DNA from: Plantago ovata
Lineage: Eukaryota > Streptophyta > Magnoliopsida > Lamiales > Plantaginaceae
Assembly: GCA_028274465.1 (NCBI GenBank)
Contig: JAHHQI010000005.1
Coordinates: 1 to 64,000 of the forward strand
Length of the DNA: 64,000 bases
Reading direction: 5' to 3'
The notes beneath the pieces are model-generated. The model was not told the origin of the DNA, did no database searches, and was given only the letters and a program-made list of their open reading frames with translations. Positions 1 through 14,500 of this stretch are shown here, piece by piece. Every line of letters starts with the position of its first letter. Position 1 is the first letter of the stretch. Position numbers and translations under genes: made by a program.

Positions 1-2090
1 TAACGGAACACTTCTATATAGCAATCTACACTATCTAGTGATCTAGTTGTTGTTCATATAAAGGGAAGACATAACTCATTCTTACGTGGCATTGTATCTT
101 TCATCTACATAAAGCAATAGAAGTGGATGAATGAATCAATAGACAACTAATCTAGTTTGTAAGGGTAATGGAAAAGTTAGTTTCAGCTATAGTACTTTAG
201 TTAGTTCTCTCCTATGTTTGAGGAAAGGGATATCATAATGGAACCTCTAATAGCAATCTACTAATCTAGTGATCTAGTAGTTGATCTAGTAGTTGTTCTA
301 TACATACAACTCATTCTTCACATGCCATTGTATCTTTCATCTACATAAAGCAATAGAAATTGGATGAATGAATCATCTAGTAAGTAAGCACAATAGATAG
401 GTTAGTTCAATGGACTCTTTAACTTGCTCATTAAGGAAGCAAGGGAACTTCTTATTTGATTGTGTATATAACTCTAGTCTTGATGTTAGTTCTCTCCTAT
501 GGTTGCGGAAAGGGATATCATAACAGAACCTCTCTATAGCAATCTAACTAATCTAGTGATCTAGTTGTTGTTCTAGATAAAGGGAAGACATACAACTCAT
601 TCTTTACATGGCATTGTATCTTTCATCTACATAAAGCAATAGAAAGTGGATGAATGAATCATCTAGTTAGTAAGCACAATAGATAGGTTAGTTTCAAAGG
701 ACTCTTTAACTTGCTCATTAAGGAAGCAAGGGAACTTCTTATTTGATTGTGTATATAACTCTAGTACTTTGTAGTTCTCTCCTATGTTGCGGAAAGGATA
801 TCATAACGGAACACTCTAATAGCAATCTAACTAATCTAGTGATCTAGTTGTTGTTCTAGTAAAGGGAAGACATACAACTCATTCTTTACGTGGCATTGTA
901 TCTTTCATCTACATAAAGCAATAGAAAGTGGATGAATGAATCAATAGACAACTAATCTAGTTTGTAAGGGTAATGGAAAAGTTAGTTTCAGCTATAGTAC
1001 TTGTAGTTAGTTCTCTCCTATGTTTGAGGAAAGGGATATCATAATGGAACACTCTAAATAGCAATCTAACTAATCTAGTGATCTAGTAGTTGATCTAGTA
1101 GTTGTTCTATACATACAACTCATTCTTCACATGCCATTGTATCTTTCATCTACATAAAGCAATAGAAAGTTGATGAATGAATCATCTAGTAAGTAAGCAC
1201 AATAGATAGGTTAGTTTCAATGGACTCTTTAACTTGCTCATTAAGGAAGCAAGGGAACTTCTTATTTGATTGTGTATATAACACTAGTACTTGTAGTTAG
1301 TTCTCTCCTATGTTTGCGGAAAGGGATATCATAACGCAAGACTCTATATAGCAATCTAACTAATCTAGTGATCTAGTTGTTGTTGTAGATAAAGGAAGAT
1401 ATACAACTCATTCTTTACATGGGATTGTATCTTTCATCTACCTAAAGCAATAGAAAGTGAATGAATGAATCAATAGACAACTAATCTAGTTTGTAAGGGT
1501 AATGGAAACGTTAGTTTCAGCTATAGTACTTGTAGTTAGTTCTCTCCTATGTTGAGGAAAGGGATATCATAATGGAACACTCTAAATAGAAATCTAACTA
1601 ATCTAGTGATCTAGTAGTTGTTCTGTAAATACAACTCATTCTTTACATGGCATTGTATCTTTCATCTACATAAAGCAATAAAAGTGGATGAATGAATCAA
1701 TAGACAACTAATCTAGTTTGAAAGGGTAATGGAAAAGTTAGTTTCAGCTATAGTACTTGTAGTTAGTTCTCTCCTATGTTTGAGGAAAGGGATATCATAA
1801 TGGAACACTCTAAATAGCAATCTAACTAATCTAGTGATCTAGTAGTTGATCTAGTAGTTGATCTATAGTTGTTCATACATACAACTCATTCTTTACATGC
1901 CATTGTATCTTTCATCTACATAAAGCAATAGAAAGTGGATGAATGAATCATCTAGTTAGTAAGCACAATAGATAGGTTAGTTTCAATGGACTCTTTAACT
2001 TGATCATTAAGGAAGCAAGGGAACTTCTTATTTGATTGTGTATATAACTCTAGTACTTGTAGTTAGTTCTCTCCTATGTTTGCGGAAAGG
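1..2090 (+). repeat. Irregular left segment of the array, dense in small indels
   Basis: This stretch holds the same monomer classes as the rest of the array, in the order short-tail, long-tail, CAG-class long-tail, short-tail, long-tail, then two short-tail monomers and a long-tail one. The same order recurs near 15.9-18.0 kb. It differs in carrying many one- and two-base losses and a few gains. In the first 240 bases, compared with the monomer at 6,891, the changes include ACACTTCTATA for ACACTCTATA, a lost T before CATATAAAGGG, CATAACTC for CATACAACTC, CTTACG for CTTTACG, and a lost A in AGAAAGTGG. The changes are mostly deletions and often in short homopolymers, as expected for poorly polished long-read sequence. 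Real decay at an array edge is the alternative. Confidence 0.75.
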
Positions 2091-5016
2091 GATATCATAA
2101 CGGAACACTCTATATAGCAATCTAACTATCTAGTGATCTAGTTTTTGTTCTATATAAAGGGAAGACATACAACTCATTCTTTACGTGGCATTGTATCTTT
2201 CATCTACATAAAGCAATAGAAAGTGGATGAATGAATCAATAGACAACTAATCTAGTTTTAAGGGTAATGGAAAAGTTAGTTTCAGCTATAGTACTTTAGT
2301 TAGTTGTCTCCTATGTTTGAGGAAAGGGATATCATAATGGAACACTCTAAATAGCAATCTAACTAATCTAGTGATCTAGTAGTTGATCTAGTAGTTGTTC
2401 TATACATACAACTCATTCTTCACATGCCATTGTATCTTTCATCTACATAAAGCAATAGAAAGTGGATGAATGAATCATCTAGTAAGTAAGCACAATAGAT
2501 AGGTTAGTTTCAATGGACTCTTTAACTTGCTCATTAAGGAAGCAAGGGAACTTCTTATTTGATTGTGTATATAACTCTAGTCTTGATGTTAGTTCTCTCC
2601 TATGGTTGCGGAAAGGGATATCATAACGGAACACTCTATATAGCAATCTAACTAATCTAGTGATCTAGTTGTTGTTCTAGATAAAGGGAAGACATACAAC
2701 TCATTCTTTACGTGGCATTGTATCTTTCATCTACATAAAGCAATAGAAAGTGGATGAATGAATCAATAGACAACTAATCTAGTTTGTAAGGGTAATGGAA
2801 AAGTTAGTTTCAGCTATAGTACTTGTAGTTAGTTGTTTCCTATGTTTGAGGAAAGGGATATCATAATGGAACACTCTAAATAGCAATCTAACTAATCTAG
2901 TGATCTAGTAGTTGATCTAGTAGTTGTTCTATACATACAACTCATTCTTCACATGCCATTGTATCTTTCATCTACATAAAGCAATAGAAAGTGGATGAAT
3001 GAATCATTAGTAAGTAAGCACAATAGATAGGTTAGTTTCAATGGACTCTTTAACTTGCTCATTAAGGAAGCAAGGGAACTTCTTATTTGATTGTGTATAT
3101 AACTCTAGTCTTGATGTTAGTTCTCTCCTATGGTTGCGGAAAGGGATATCATACGGAACACTCTATATAGCAATCTAACTAATCTAGTGATCTAGTTGTT
3201 GTTCTAGATAAAGGGAAGACATACAACTCATTCTTTACATGGCATTGTATCTTTCATCTACATAAAGCAATAGAAAGTGGATGAATGAATCATCTAGTTA
3301 GTAAGCACAATAGATAGGTTAGTTTCAAATGACTCTTTAACTTGCTCATTAAGGAAGCAAGGGAACTTCTTATTTGATTGTGTATATAACTCTAGTACTT
3401 GTAGTTAGTTCTCTCCTATGTTTGCGGAAAGGGATATCATAACGGAACACTCTATATAGCAATCTAACTAATCTAGTGATCTAGTTGTTGTTCTATATAA
3501 AGGGAAGACATACAACTCATTCTTTACGTGGCATTGTATCTTTCATCTACATAAAGCAATAGAAAGTGATGAATGAATCAATAGACAACTAATCTAGTTT
3601 GTAAGGGTAATGGAAAGTTAGTTTCAGCTATAGTACTTGTAGTTAGTTCTCTCCTATGTTTGAGGAAAGGGATATCATAATGGAACACTCTAAATAGCAA
3701 TCTAACTAATCTAGTGATCTAGTAGTTGATCTAGTAGTTGTTCTATACATACAACTCATTCTTCACATGCCATTGTATCTTTCATCTACATAAAGCAATA
3801 GAAAGTGGATGAATGAATCATCTAGTAAGTAAGCACAATAGATAGGTTAGTTTCAATGGACTCTTTAACTTGCTCATTAAGGAAGCAAGGGAACTTCTTA
3901 TTTGATTGTGTATATAACTCTAGTCTTGAGTTAGTTCTCTCCTATGGTTGCGGAAAGGGATATCATAACGGAACACTCTATATAGCAATCTAACTAATCT
4001 AGTGATCTAGTTGTTGTTCTAGATAAGGGAAGACATACAACTCATTCTTTACGTGGCATTGTATCTTTCATCTACATAAAGCAATAGAAAGTGGATGAAT
4101 GAATCAATAGACAACTAATCTAGTTTGTAAGGGTAATGGAAAAGTTAGTTTCAGCTATAGTACTTGTAGTTAGTTCTCTCCTATGTTTGGGAAAGGGATA
4201 TCATAATGGAACACTCTAAATAGCAATCTAACTAATCTAGTGATCTAGTAGTTGATCTAGTAGTTGTTCTATACATACAACTCATTCTTCACATGCCATT
4301 GTATCTTTCATCTACATAAAGCAATAGAAAGTGGATGAATGAATCATCTAGTAAGTAAGCACAATAGATAGGTTAGTTTCAATGGACTCTTTAACTTGCT
4401 CATTAAGGAAGCAAGGGAACTTCTTATTTGATTGTGTATATAACTCTAGTACTTGTAGTTAGTTCTCTCCTATGTTTGCGGAAAGGGATATCATAACGGA
4501 ACACTCTATATAGCAATCTAACTAATCTAGTGATCTAGTTGTTGTTCTAGATAAAGGGAAGACATACAACTCATTCTTTACATGGCATTGTATCTTTCAT
4601 CTACATAAAGCAATAGAAAGTGGATGAATGAATCAATAGACAACTAATCTAGTTTGTAAGGGTAATGGAAAAGTTAGTTTCAGCTATAGTACTTGTAGTT
4701 AGTTCTCTCCTATGTTTGAGGAAAGGGATATCATAATGGAACACTCTAAATAGCAATCTAACTAATCTAGTGATCTAGTAGTTGATCTAGTAGTTGTTCT
4801 ATACATACAACTCATTCTTTACATGCCATTGTATCTTTCATCTACATAAAGCAATAGAAAGTGGATGAATGAATCATCTAGTTAGTAAGCACAATAGATA
4901 GGTTAGTTTCAATGGACTCTTTAACTTGCTCATTAAGGAAGCAAGGGAACTTCTTATTTGATTGTGTATATAACTCTAGTACTTGTAGTTAGTTCTCTCC
5001 TATGTTTGCGGAAAGG

Positions 5017-5256
5017 GATATCATAACGGAACACTCTATATAGCAATCTAACTAATCTAGTGATCTAGTTGTTGTTCTAGATAAAGGGAAGACATACAAC
5101 TCATTCTTTACGTGGCATTGTATCTTTCATCTACATAAAGCAATAGAAAGTGGATGAATGAATCAATAGACAACTAATCTAGTTTGTAAGGGTAATGGAA
5201 AAGTTAGTTTCAGCTATAGTACTTGTAGTTAGTTCTCTCCTATGTTTGAGGAAAGG
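5017..5256 (+). repeat. Representative 240-bp monomer (CGG head, short tail)
   Basis: This clean monomer runs from one GATATC to the base before the next. The head (5,017-5,165, 149 bp) starts GATATCATAACGGAACACTC, has a single GATCTAG followed by TTGTTGTTCTAGATAAAGGG, and ends GAATGAATCA. The short tail (5,166-5,256, 91 bp) begins ATAGACAACTAATCTAG, includes GGGTAATGGAAAAG, and ends TTTGAGGAAAGG. It contains the variable CpG sites TAACGG and TACGTGG. G+C is 33% by hand count. It pairs with the following 288-bp monomer as the basic dimer. Confidence 0.93.
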
Positions 5257-5544
5257 GATATCATAATGGAACACTCTAAATAGCAATCTAACTAATCTAG
5301 TGATCTAGTAGTTGATCTAGTAGTTGTTCTATACATACAACTCATTCTTCACATGCCATTGTATCTTTCATCTACATAAAGCAATAGAAAGTGGATGAAT
5401 GAATCATCTAGTAAGTAAGCACAATAGATAGGTTAGTTTCAATGGACTCTTTAACTTGCTCATTAAGGAAGCAAGGGAACTTCTTATTTGATTGTGTATA
5501 TAACTCTAGTCTTGTGTTAGTTCTCTCCTATGGTTGCGGAAAGG
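5257..5544 (+). repeat. Representative 288-bp monomer (TGG head, long tail)
   Basis: The head (5,257-5,406, 150 bp) starts GATATCATAATGGAACACTC and has AAATAG where the CGG head has TATATAG. It carries two copies of the 12-bp unit GATCTAGTAGTT and then TTCTATACATACAACTC. The long tail (5,407-5,544, 138 bp) runs from TCTAGTAAGTAAGCAC through GGACTCTTTAACTTGCTC and CAAGGGAACTTCTTATTTG to TTGCGGAAAGG. About 47 bp of it has no counterpart in the short tail. The two tails share a GTTAGTTTCA block and the final GTTAGTTCTCTCCTATG block, so they look like divergent or recombined versions of one ancestral tail. Confidence 0.93.
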
Positions 5545-8500
5545 GATATCATAACGGAACACTCTATATAGCAATCTAACTAATCTAGTGATCTAGTTGT
5601 TGTTCTAGATAAAGGGAAGACATACAACTCATTCTTTACATGGCATTGTATCTTTCATCTACATAAAGCAATAGAAAGTGGATGAATGAATCAATAGACA
5701 ACTAATCTAGTTTGTAAGGGTAATGGAAAAGTTAGTTTCAGCTATAGTACTTGTAGTTAGTTGTCTCCTATGTTTGAGGAAAGGGATATCATAATGGAAC
5801 ACTCTAAATAGCAATCTAACTAATCTAGTGATCTAGTAGTTGATCTAGTAGTTGTTCTATACATACAACTCATTCTTCACATGCCATTGTATCTTTCATC
5901 TACATAAAGCAATAGAAAGTGGATGAATGAATCATCTAGTAGTAAGCACAATAGATAGGTTAGTTTCAATGGACTCTTTAACTTGCTCATTAAGGAAGCA
6001 AGGGAACTTCTTATTTGATTGTGTATATAACTCTAGTCTTGATGTTAGTTCTCTCCTATGGTTGCGGAAAGGGATATCATAACGGAACACTCTATATAGC
6101 AATCTAACTAATCTAGTGATCTAGTTGTTGTTCTAGATAAAGGGAAGACATACAACTCATTCTTTACGTGGCATTGTATCTTTCATCTACATAAAGCAAT
6201 AGAAAGTGGATGAATGAATCAATAGACAACTAATCTAGTTTGTAAGGGTAATGGAAAAGTTAGTTTCAGCTATAGTACTTGTAGTTAGTTGTCTCCTATG
6301 TTTGAGGAAAGGGATATCATAATGGAACACTCTAAATAGCAATCTAACTAATCTAGTGATCTAGTAGTTGATCTAGTAGTTGTTCTATACATACAACTCA
6401 TTCTTCACATGCCATTGTATCTTTCATCTACATAAAGCAATAGAAAGTGGATGAATGAATCATCTAGTAAGTAAGCACAATAGATAGGTTAGTTTCAATG
6501 GACTCTTTAACTTGCTCATTAAGGAAGCAAGGGAACTTCTTATTTGATTGTGTATATAACTCTAGTCTTGATGTTAGTTCTCTCCTATGGTTGCGGAAAG
6601 GGATATCATAACAGAACACTCTATATAGCAATCTAACTAATCTAGTGATCTAGTTGTTGTTCTAGATAAAGGGAAGACATACAACTCATTCTTTACATGG
6701 CATTGTATCTTTCATCTACATAAAGCAATAGAAAGTGGATGAATGAATCATCTAGTTAGTAAGCACAATAGATAGGTTAGTTTCAAAGGACTCTTTAACT
6801 TGCTCATTAAGGAAGCAAGGGAACTTCTTATTTGATTGTGTATATAACTCTAGTACTTGTAGTTAGTTCTCTCCTATGTTTGCGGAAAGGGATATCATAA
6901 CGGAACACTCTATATAGCAATCTAACTAATCTAGTGATCTAGTTGTTGTTCTATATAAAGGGAAGACATACAACTCATTCTTTACGTGGCATTGTATCTT
7001 TCATCTACATAAAGCAATAGAAAGTGGATGAATGAATCAATAGACAACTAATCTAGTTTGTAAGGGTAATGGAAAAGTTAGTTTCAGCTATAGTACTTGT
7101 AGTTAGTTGTCTCCTATGTTTGAGGAAAGGGATATCATAATGGAACACTCTAAATAGCAATCTAACTAATCTAGTGATCTAGTAGTTGATCTAGTAGTTG
7201 TTCTATACATACAACTCATTCTTCACATGCCATTGTATCTTTCATCTACATAAAGCAATAGAAAGTGGATGAATGAATCATCTAGTAAGTAAGCACAATA
7301 GATAGGTTAGTTTCAATGGACTCTTTAACTTGCTCATTAAGGAAGCAAGGGAACTTCTTATTTGATTGTGTATATAACTCTAGTCTTGATGTTAGTTCTC
7401 TCCTATGTTGCGGAAAGGGATATCATAACGGAACACTCTATATAGCAATCTAACTAATCTAGTGATCTAGTTGTTGTTCTAGATAAAGGGAAGACATACA
7501 ACTCATTCTTTACGTGGCATTGTATCTTTCATCTACATAAAGCAATAGAAAGTGGATGAATGAATCAATAGACAACTAATCTAGTTTGTAAGGGTAATGG
7601 AAAAGTTAGTTTCAGCTATAGTACTTGTAGTTAGTTCTCTCCTATGTTTGAGGAAAGGGATATCATAATGGAACACTCTAAATAGCAATCTAACTAATCT
7701 AGTGATCTAGTAGTTGATCTAGTAGTTGTTCTATACATACAACTCATTCTTCACATGCCATTGTATCTTTCATCTACATAAAGCAATAGAAAGTGGATGA
7801 ATGAATCATCTAGTAAGTAAGCACAATAGATAGGTTAGTTTCAATGGACTCTTTAACTTGCTCATTAAGGAAGCAAGGGAACTTCTTATTTGATTGTGTA
7901 TATAACTCTAGTACTTGTAGTTAGTTCTCTCCTATGTTTGCGGAAAGGGATATCATAACGGAACACTCTATATAGCAATCTAACTAATCTAGTGATCTAG
8001 TTGTTGTTCTAGATAAAGGGAAGACATACAACTCATTCTTTACATGGGATTGTATCTTTCATCTACCTAAAGCAATAGAAAGTGGATGAATGAATCAATA
8101 GACAACTAATCTAGTTTGTAAGGGTAATGGAAAAGTTAGTTTCAGCTATAGTACTTGTAGTTAGTTCTCTCCTATGTTTGAGGAAAGGGATATCATAATG
8201 GAACACTCTAAATAGCAATCTAACTAATCTAGTGATCTAGTAGTTGATCTAGTAGTTGTTCTATACATACAACTCATTCTTTACATGCCATTGTATCTTT
8301 CATCTACATAAAGCAATAGAAAGTGGATGAATGAATCATCTAGTTAGTAAGCACAATAGATAGGTTAGTTTCAATGGACTCTTTAACTTGCTCATTAAGG
8401 AAGCAAGGGAACTTCTTATTTGATTGTGTATATAACTCTAGTACTTGTAGTTAGTTCTCTCCTATGTTTGCGGAAAGGGATATCATAACGGAACACTCTA

Positions 8501-11500
8501 TATAGCAATCTAACTAATCTAGTGATCTAGTTGTTGTTCTATATAAAGGGAAGACATACAACTCATTCTTTACGTGGCATTGTATCTTTCATCTACATAA
8601 AGCAATAGAAAGTGGATGAATGAATCAATAGACAACTAATCTAGTTTGTAAGGGTAATGGAAAGTTAGTTTCAGCTATAGTACTTGTAGTTAGTTCTCTC
8701 CTATGTTTGAGGAAAGGGATATCATAATGGAACACTCTAAATAGCAATCTAACTAATCTAGTGATCTAGTAGTTGATCTAGTAGTTGTTCTATACATACA
8801 ACTCATTCTTCACATGCCATTGTATCTTTCATCTACATAAAGCAATAGAAAGTGGATGAATGAATCATCTAGTAAGTAAGCACAATAGATAGGTTAGTTT
8901 CAATGGACTCTTTAACTTGCTCATTAAGGAAGCAAGGGAACTTCTTATTTGATTGTGTATATAACTCTAGTCTTGATGTTAGTTCTCTCCTATGGTTGCG
9001 GAAAGGGATATCATAACGAACACTCTATATAGCAATCTAACTAATCTAGTGATCTAGTTGTTGTTCTAGATAAAGGGAAGACATACAACTCATTCTTTAC
9101 ATGGCATTGTATCTTTCATCTACATAAAGCAATAGAAAGTGGATGAATGAATCATCTAGTTAGTAAGCACAATAGATAGGTTAGTTTCAAAGGACTCTTT
9201 AACTTGCTCATTAAGGAAGCAAGGGAACTTCTTATTTGATTGTGTATATAACTCTAGTACTTGTAGTTAGTTCTCTCCTATGTTTGCGGAAAGGGATATC
9301 ATAACGGAACACTCTATATAGCAATCTAACTAATCTAGTGATCTAGTTGTTGTTCTATATAAAGGGAAGACATACAACTCATTCTTTACATGGGATTGTA
9401 TCTTTCATCTACCTAAAGCAATAGAAAGTGGATGAATGAATCAATAGACAACTAATCTAGTTTGTAAGGGTAATGGAAAAGTTAGTTTCAGCTATAGTAC
9501 TTGTAGTTAGTTCTCTCCTATGTTTGAGGAAAGGGATATCATAATGGAACACTCTAAATAGCAATCTAACTAATCTAGTGATCTAGTAGTTGATCTAGTA
9601 GTTGTTCTATACATACAACTCATTCTTTACATGGCATTGTATCTTTCATCTACATAAAGCAATAGAAAGTGGATGAATGAATCATCTAGTTAGTAAGCAC
9701 AATAGATAGGTTAGTTTCAATGGACTCTTTAACTTGCTCATTAAGGAAGCAAGGGAACTTCTTATTTGATTGTGTATATAACTCTAGTCTTGTGTTAGTT
9801 CTCTCCTATGTTTGCGGAAAGGGATATCATAACGGAACACTCTATATAGCAATCTAACTAATCTAGTGATCTAGTTGTTGTTCTAGATAAAGGGAAGACA
9901 TACAACTCATTCTTTACATGGGATTGTATCTTTCATCTACCTAAAGCAATAGAAAGTGAATGAATGAATCAATAGACAACTAATCTAGTTTGTAAGGGTA
10001 ATGGAAAAGTTAGTTTCAGCTATAGTACTTGTAGTTAGTTCTCTCCTATGTTTGAGGAAAGGGATATCATAATGGAACACTCTAAATAGCAATCTAACTA
10101 ATCTAGTGATCTAGTAGTTGATCTAGTAGTTGTTCTATACATACAACTCATTCTTCACATGCCATTGTATCTTTCATCTACATAAAGCAATAGAAAGTGG
10201 ATGAATGAATCATCTAGTTAGTAAGCACAATAGATAGGTTAGTTTCAATGGACTCTTTAACTTGCTCATTAAGGAAGCAAGGGAACTTCTTATTTGATTG
10301 TGTATATAACTCTAGTACTTGTAGTTAGTTCTCTCCTATGTTTGCGGAAAGGGATATCATAACGGAACACTCTATATAGCAATCTAACTAATCTAGTGAT
10401 CTAGTTGTTGTTCTAGATAAAGGGAAGACATACAACTCATTCTTTACATGGGATTGTATCTTTCATCTACCTAAAGCAATAGAAAGTGAATGAATGAATC
10501 AATAGACAACTAATCTAGTTTGTAAGGGTAATGGAAACGTTAGTTTCAGCTATAGTACTTGTAGTTAGTTCTCTCCTATGTTTGAGGAAAGGGATATCAT
10601 AATGGAACACTCTAAATAGCAATCTAACTAATCTAGTGATCTAGTAGTTGATCTAGTAGTTGTTCTATACATACAACTCATTCTTTACATGGCATTGTAT
10701 CTTTCATCTACATAAAGCAATAGAAAGTGGATGAATGAATCATCTAGTTAGTAAGCACAATAGATAGGTTAGTTTCAATGGACTCTTTAACTTGCTCATT
10801 AAGGAAGCAAGGGAACTTCTTATTTGATTGTGTATATAACTCTAGTACTTGTAGTTAGTTCTCTCCTATGTTTGCGGAAAGGGATATCATAACGGAACAC
10901 TCTATATAGCAATCTAACTAATCTAGTGATCTAGTTGTTGTTCTAGATAAAGGGAAGACATACAACTCATTCTTTACATGGGATTGTATCTTTCATCTAC
11001 CTAAAGCAATAGAAAGTGGATGAATGAATCAATAGACAACTAATCTAGTTTGTAAGGGTAATGGAAAGTTAGTTTCAGCTATAGTACTTGTAGTTAGTTC
11101 TCTCCTATGTTTGAGGAAAGGGATATCATAATGGAACACTCTAAATAGCAATCTAACTAATCTAGTGATCTAGTAGTTGATCTAGTAGTTGTTCTATACA
11201 TACAACTCATTCTTCACATGGCATTGTATCTTTCATCTACATAAAGCAATAGAAAGTGGATGAATGAATCATCTAGTTAGTAAGCACAATAGATAGGTTA
11301 GTTTCAATGGACTCTTTAACTTGCTCATTAAGGAAGCAAGGGAACTTCTTATTTGATTGTGTATATAACTCTAGTACTTGTAGTTAGTTCTCTCCTATGT
11401 TTGCGGAAAGGGATATCATAACGGAACACTCTATATAGCAATCTAACTAATCTAGTGATCTAGTTGTTGTTCTAGATAAAGGGAAGACATACAACTCATT

Positions 11501-14500
11501 CTTTACATGGGATTGTATCTTTCATCTACCTAAAGCAATAGAAAGTGGATGAATGAATCAATAGACAACTAATCTAGTTTGTAAGGGTAATGGAAAAGTT
11601 AGTTTCAGCTATAGTACTTGTAGTTAGTTCTCTCCTATGTTTGAGGAAAGGGATATCATAATGGAACACTCTAAATAGCAATCTAACTAATCTAGTGATC
11701 TAGTAGTTGATCTAGTAGTTGTTCTATACATACAACTCATTCTTCACATGGCATTGTATCTTTCATCTACATAAAGCAATAGAAAGTGGATGAATGAATC
11801 ATCTAGTAAGTAAGCACAATAGATAGGTTAGTTTCAATGGACTCTTTAACTTGCTCATTAAGGAAGCAAGGGAACTTCTTATTTGATTGTGTATATAACT
11901 CTAGTACTTGTAGTTAGTTCTCTCCTATGTTTGCGGAAAGGGATATCATAACGGAACACTCTATATAGCAATCTAACTAATCTAGTGATCTAGTTGTTGT
12001 TCTAGATAAAGGGAAGACATACAACTCATTCTTTACATGGGATTGTATCTTTCATCTACCTAAAGCAATAGAAAGTGGATGAATGAATCAATAGACAACT
12101 AATCTAGTTTGTAAGGGTAATGGAAAGTTAGTTTCAGCTATAGTACTTGTAGTTAGTTCTCTCCTATGTTTGAGGAAAGGGATATCATAATGGAACACTC
12201 TAAATAGCAATCTAACTAATCTAGTGATCTAGTAGTTGATCTAGTAGTTGTTCTATACATACAACTCATTCTTACATGGCATTGTATCTTTCATCTACAT
12301 AAAGCAATAGAAAGTGGATGAATGAATCATCTAGTAAGTAAGCACAATAGATAGGTTAGTTTCAATGGACTCTTTAACTTGCTCATTAAGGAAGCAAGGG
12401 AACTTCTTATTTGATTGTGTATATAACTCTAGTACTTGTAGTTAGTTCTCTCCTATGTTTGCGGAAAGGGATATCATAACGGAACACTCTATATAGCAAT
12501 CTAACTAATCTAGTGATCTAGTTGTTGTTCTAGATAAAGGGAAGACATACAACTCATTCTTTACATGGGATTGTATCTTTCATCTACATAAAGCAATAGA
12601 AAGTGGATGAATGAATCAATAGACAACTAATCTAGTTTGTAAGGGTAATGGAAAGTTAGTTTCAGCTATAGTACTTGTAGTTAGTTCTCTCCTATGTTTG
12701 AGGAAAGGGATATCATAATGGAACACTCTAAATAGCAATCTAACTAATCTAGTGATCTAGTAGTTGATCTAGTAGTTGTTCTATACATACAACTCATTCT
12801 TCACATGCCATTGTATCTTTCATCTACATAAAGCAATAGAAAGTGGATGAATGAATCATCTAGTTAGTAAGCACAATAGATAGGTTAGTTTCAATGGACT
12901 CTTTAACTTGCTCATTAAGGAAGCAAGGGAACTTCTTATTTGATTGTGTATATAACTCTAGTACTTGTAGTTAGTTCTCTCCTATGTTTGCGGAAAGGGA
13001 TATCATAACGGAACACTCTATATAGCAATCTAACTAATCTAGTGATCTAGTTGTTGTTCTAGATAAAGGGAAGACATACAACTCATTCTTTACATGGCAT
13101 TGTATCTTTCATCTACATAAAGCAATAGAAAGTGATGAATGAATCAATAGACAACTAATCTAGTTTGTAAGGGTAATGGAAAAGTTAGTTTCAGCTATAG
13201 TACTTGTAGTTAGTTCTCTCCTATGTTTGAGGAAAGGGATATCATAATGGAACACTCTAAATAGCAATCTAACTAATCTAGTGATCTAGTAGTTGATCTA
13301 GTAGTTGTTCTATACATACAACTCATTCTTCACATGCCATTGTATCTTTCATCTACATAAAGCAATAGAAAGTGGATGAATGAATCATCTAGTAAGTAAG
13401 CACAATAGATAGGTTAGTTTCAATGGACTCTTTAACTTGCTCATTAAGGAAGCAAGGGAACTTCTTATTTGATTGTGTATATAACTCTAGTCTTGATGTT
13501 AGTTCTCTCCTATGGTTGCGGAAAGGGATATCATAACGGAACACTCTATATAGCAATCTAACTAATCTAGTGATCTAGTTGTTGTTCTAGATAAAGGGAA
13601 GACATACAACTCATTCTTTACATGGCATTGTATCTTTCATCTACATAAAGCAATAGAAAGTGGATGAATGAATCATCTAGTTAGTAAGCACAATAGATAG
13701 GTTAGTTTCAAAGGACTCTTTAACTTGCTCATTAAGGAAGCAAGGGAACTTCTTATTTGATTGTGTATATAACTCTAGTACTTGTAGTTAGTTCTCTCCT
13801 ATGTTTGCGGAAAGGGATATCATAACGGAACACTCTATATAGCAATCTAACTAATCTAGTGATCTAGTTGTTGTTCTATATAAAGGGAAGACATACAACT
13901 CATTCTTTACGTGGCATTGTATCTTTCATCTACCTAAAGCAATAGAAAGTGGATGAATGAATCAATAGACAACTAATCTAGTTTGTAAGGGTAATGGAAA
14001 GTTAGTTTCAGCTATAGTACTTGTAGTTAGTTGTCTCCTATGTTTGAGGAAAGGGATATCATAATGGAACACTCTAAATAGCAATCTAACTAATCTAGTG
14101 ATCTAGTAGTTGATCTAGTAGTTGTTCTATACATACAACTCATTCTTCACATGCCATTGTATCTTTCATCTACATAAAGCAATAGAAAGTGGATGAATGA
14201 ATCATCTAGTAAGTAAGCACAATAGATAGGTTAGTTTCAATGGACTCTTTAACTTGCTCATTAAGGAAGCAAGGGAACTTCTTATTTGATTGTGTATATA
14301 ACTCTAGTACTTGTGTTAGTTCTCTCCTATGGTTGCGGAAAGGGATATCATAACGGAACACTCTATATAGCAATCTAACTAATCTAGTGATCTAGTTGTT
14401 GTTCTAGATAAAGGGAAGACATACAACTCATTCTTTACATGGGATTGTATCTTTCATCTACCTAAAGCAATAGAAAGTGGATGAATGAATCAATAGACAA

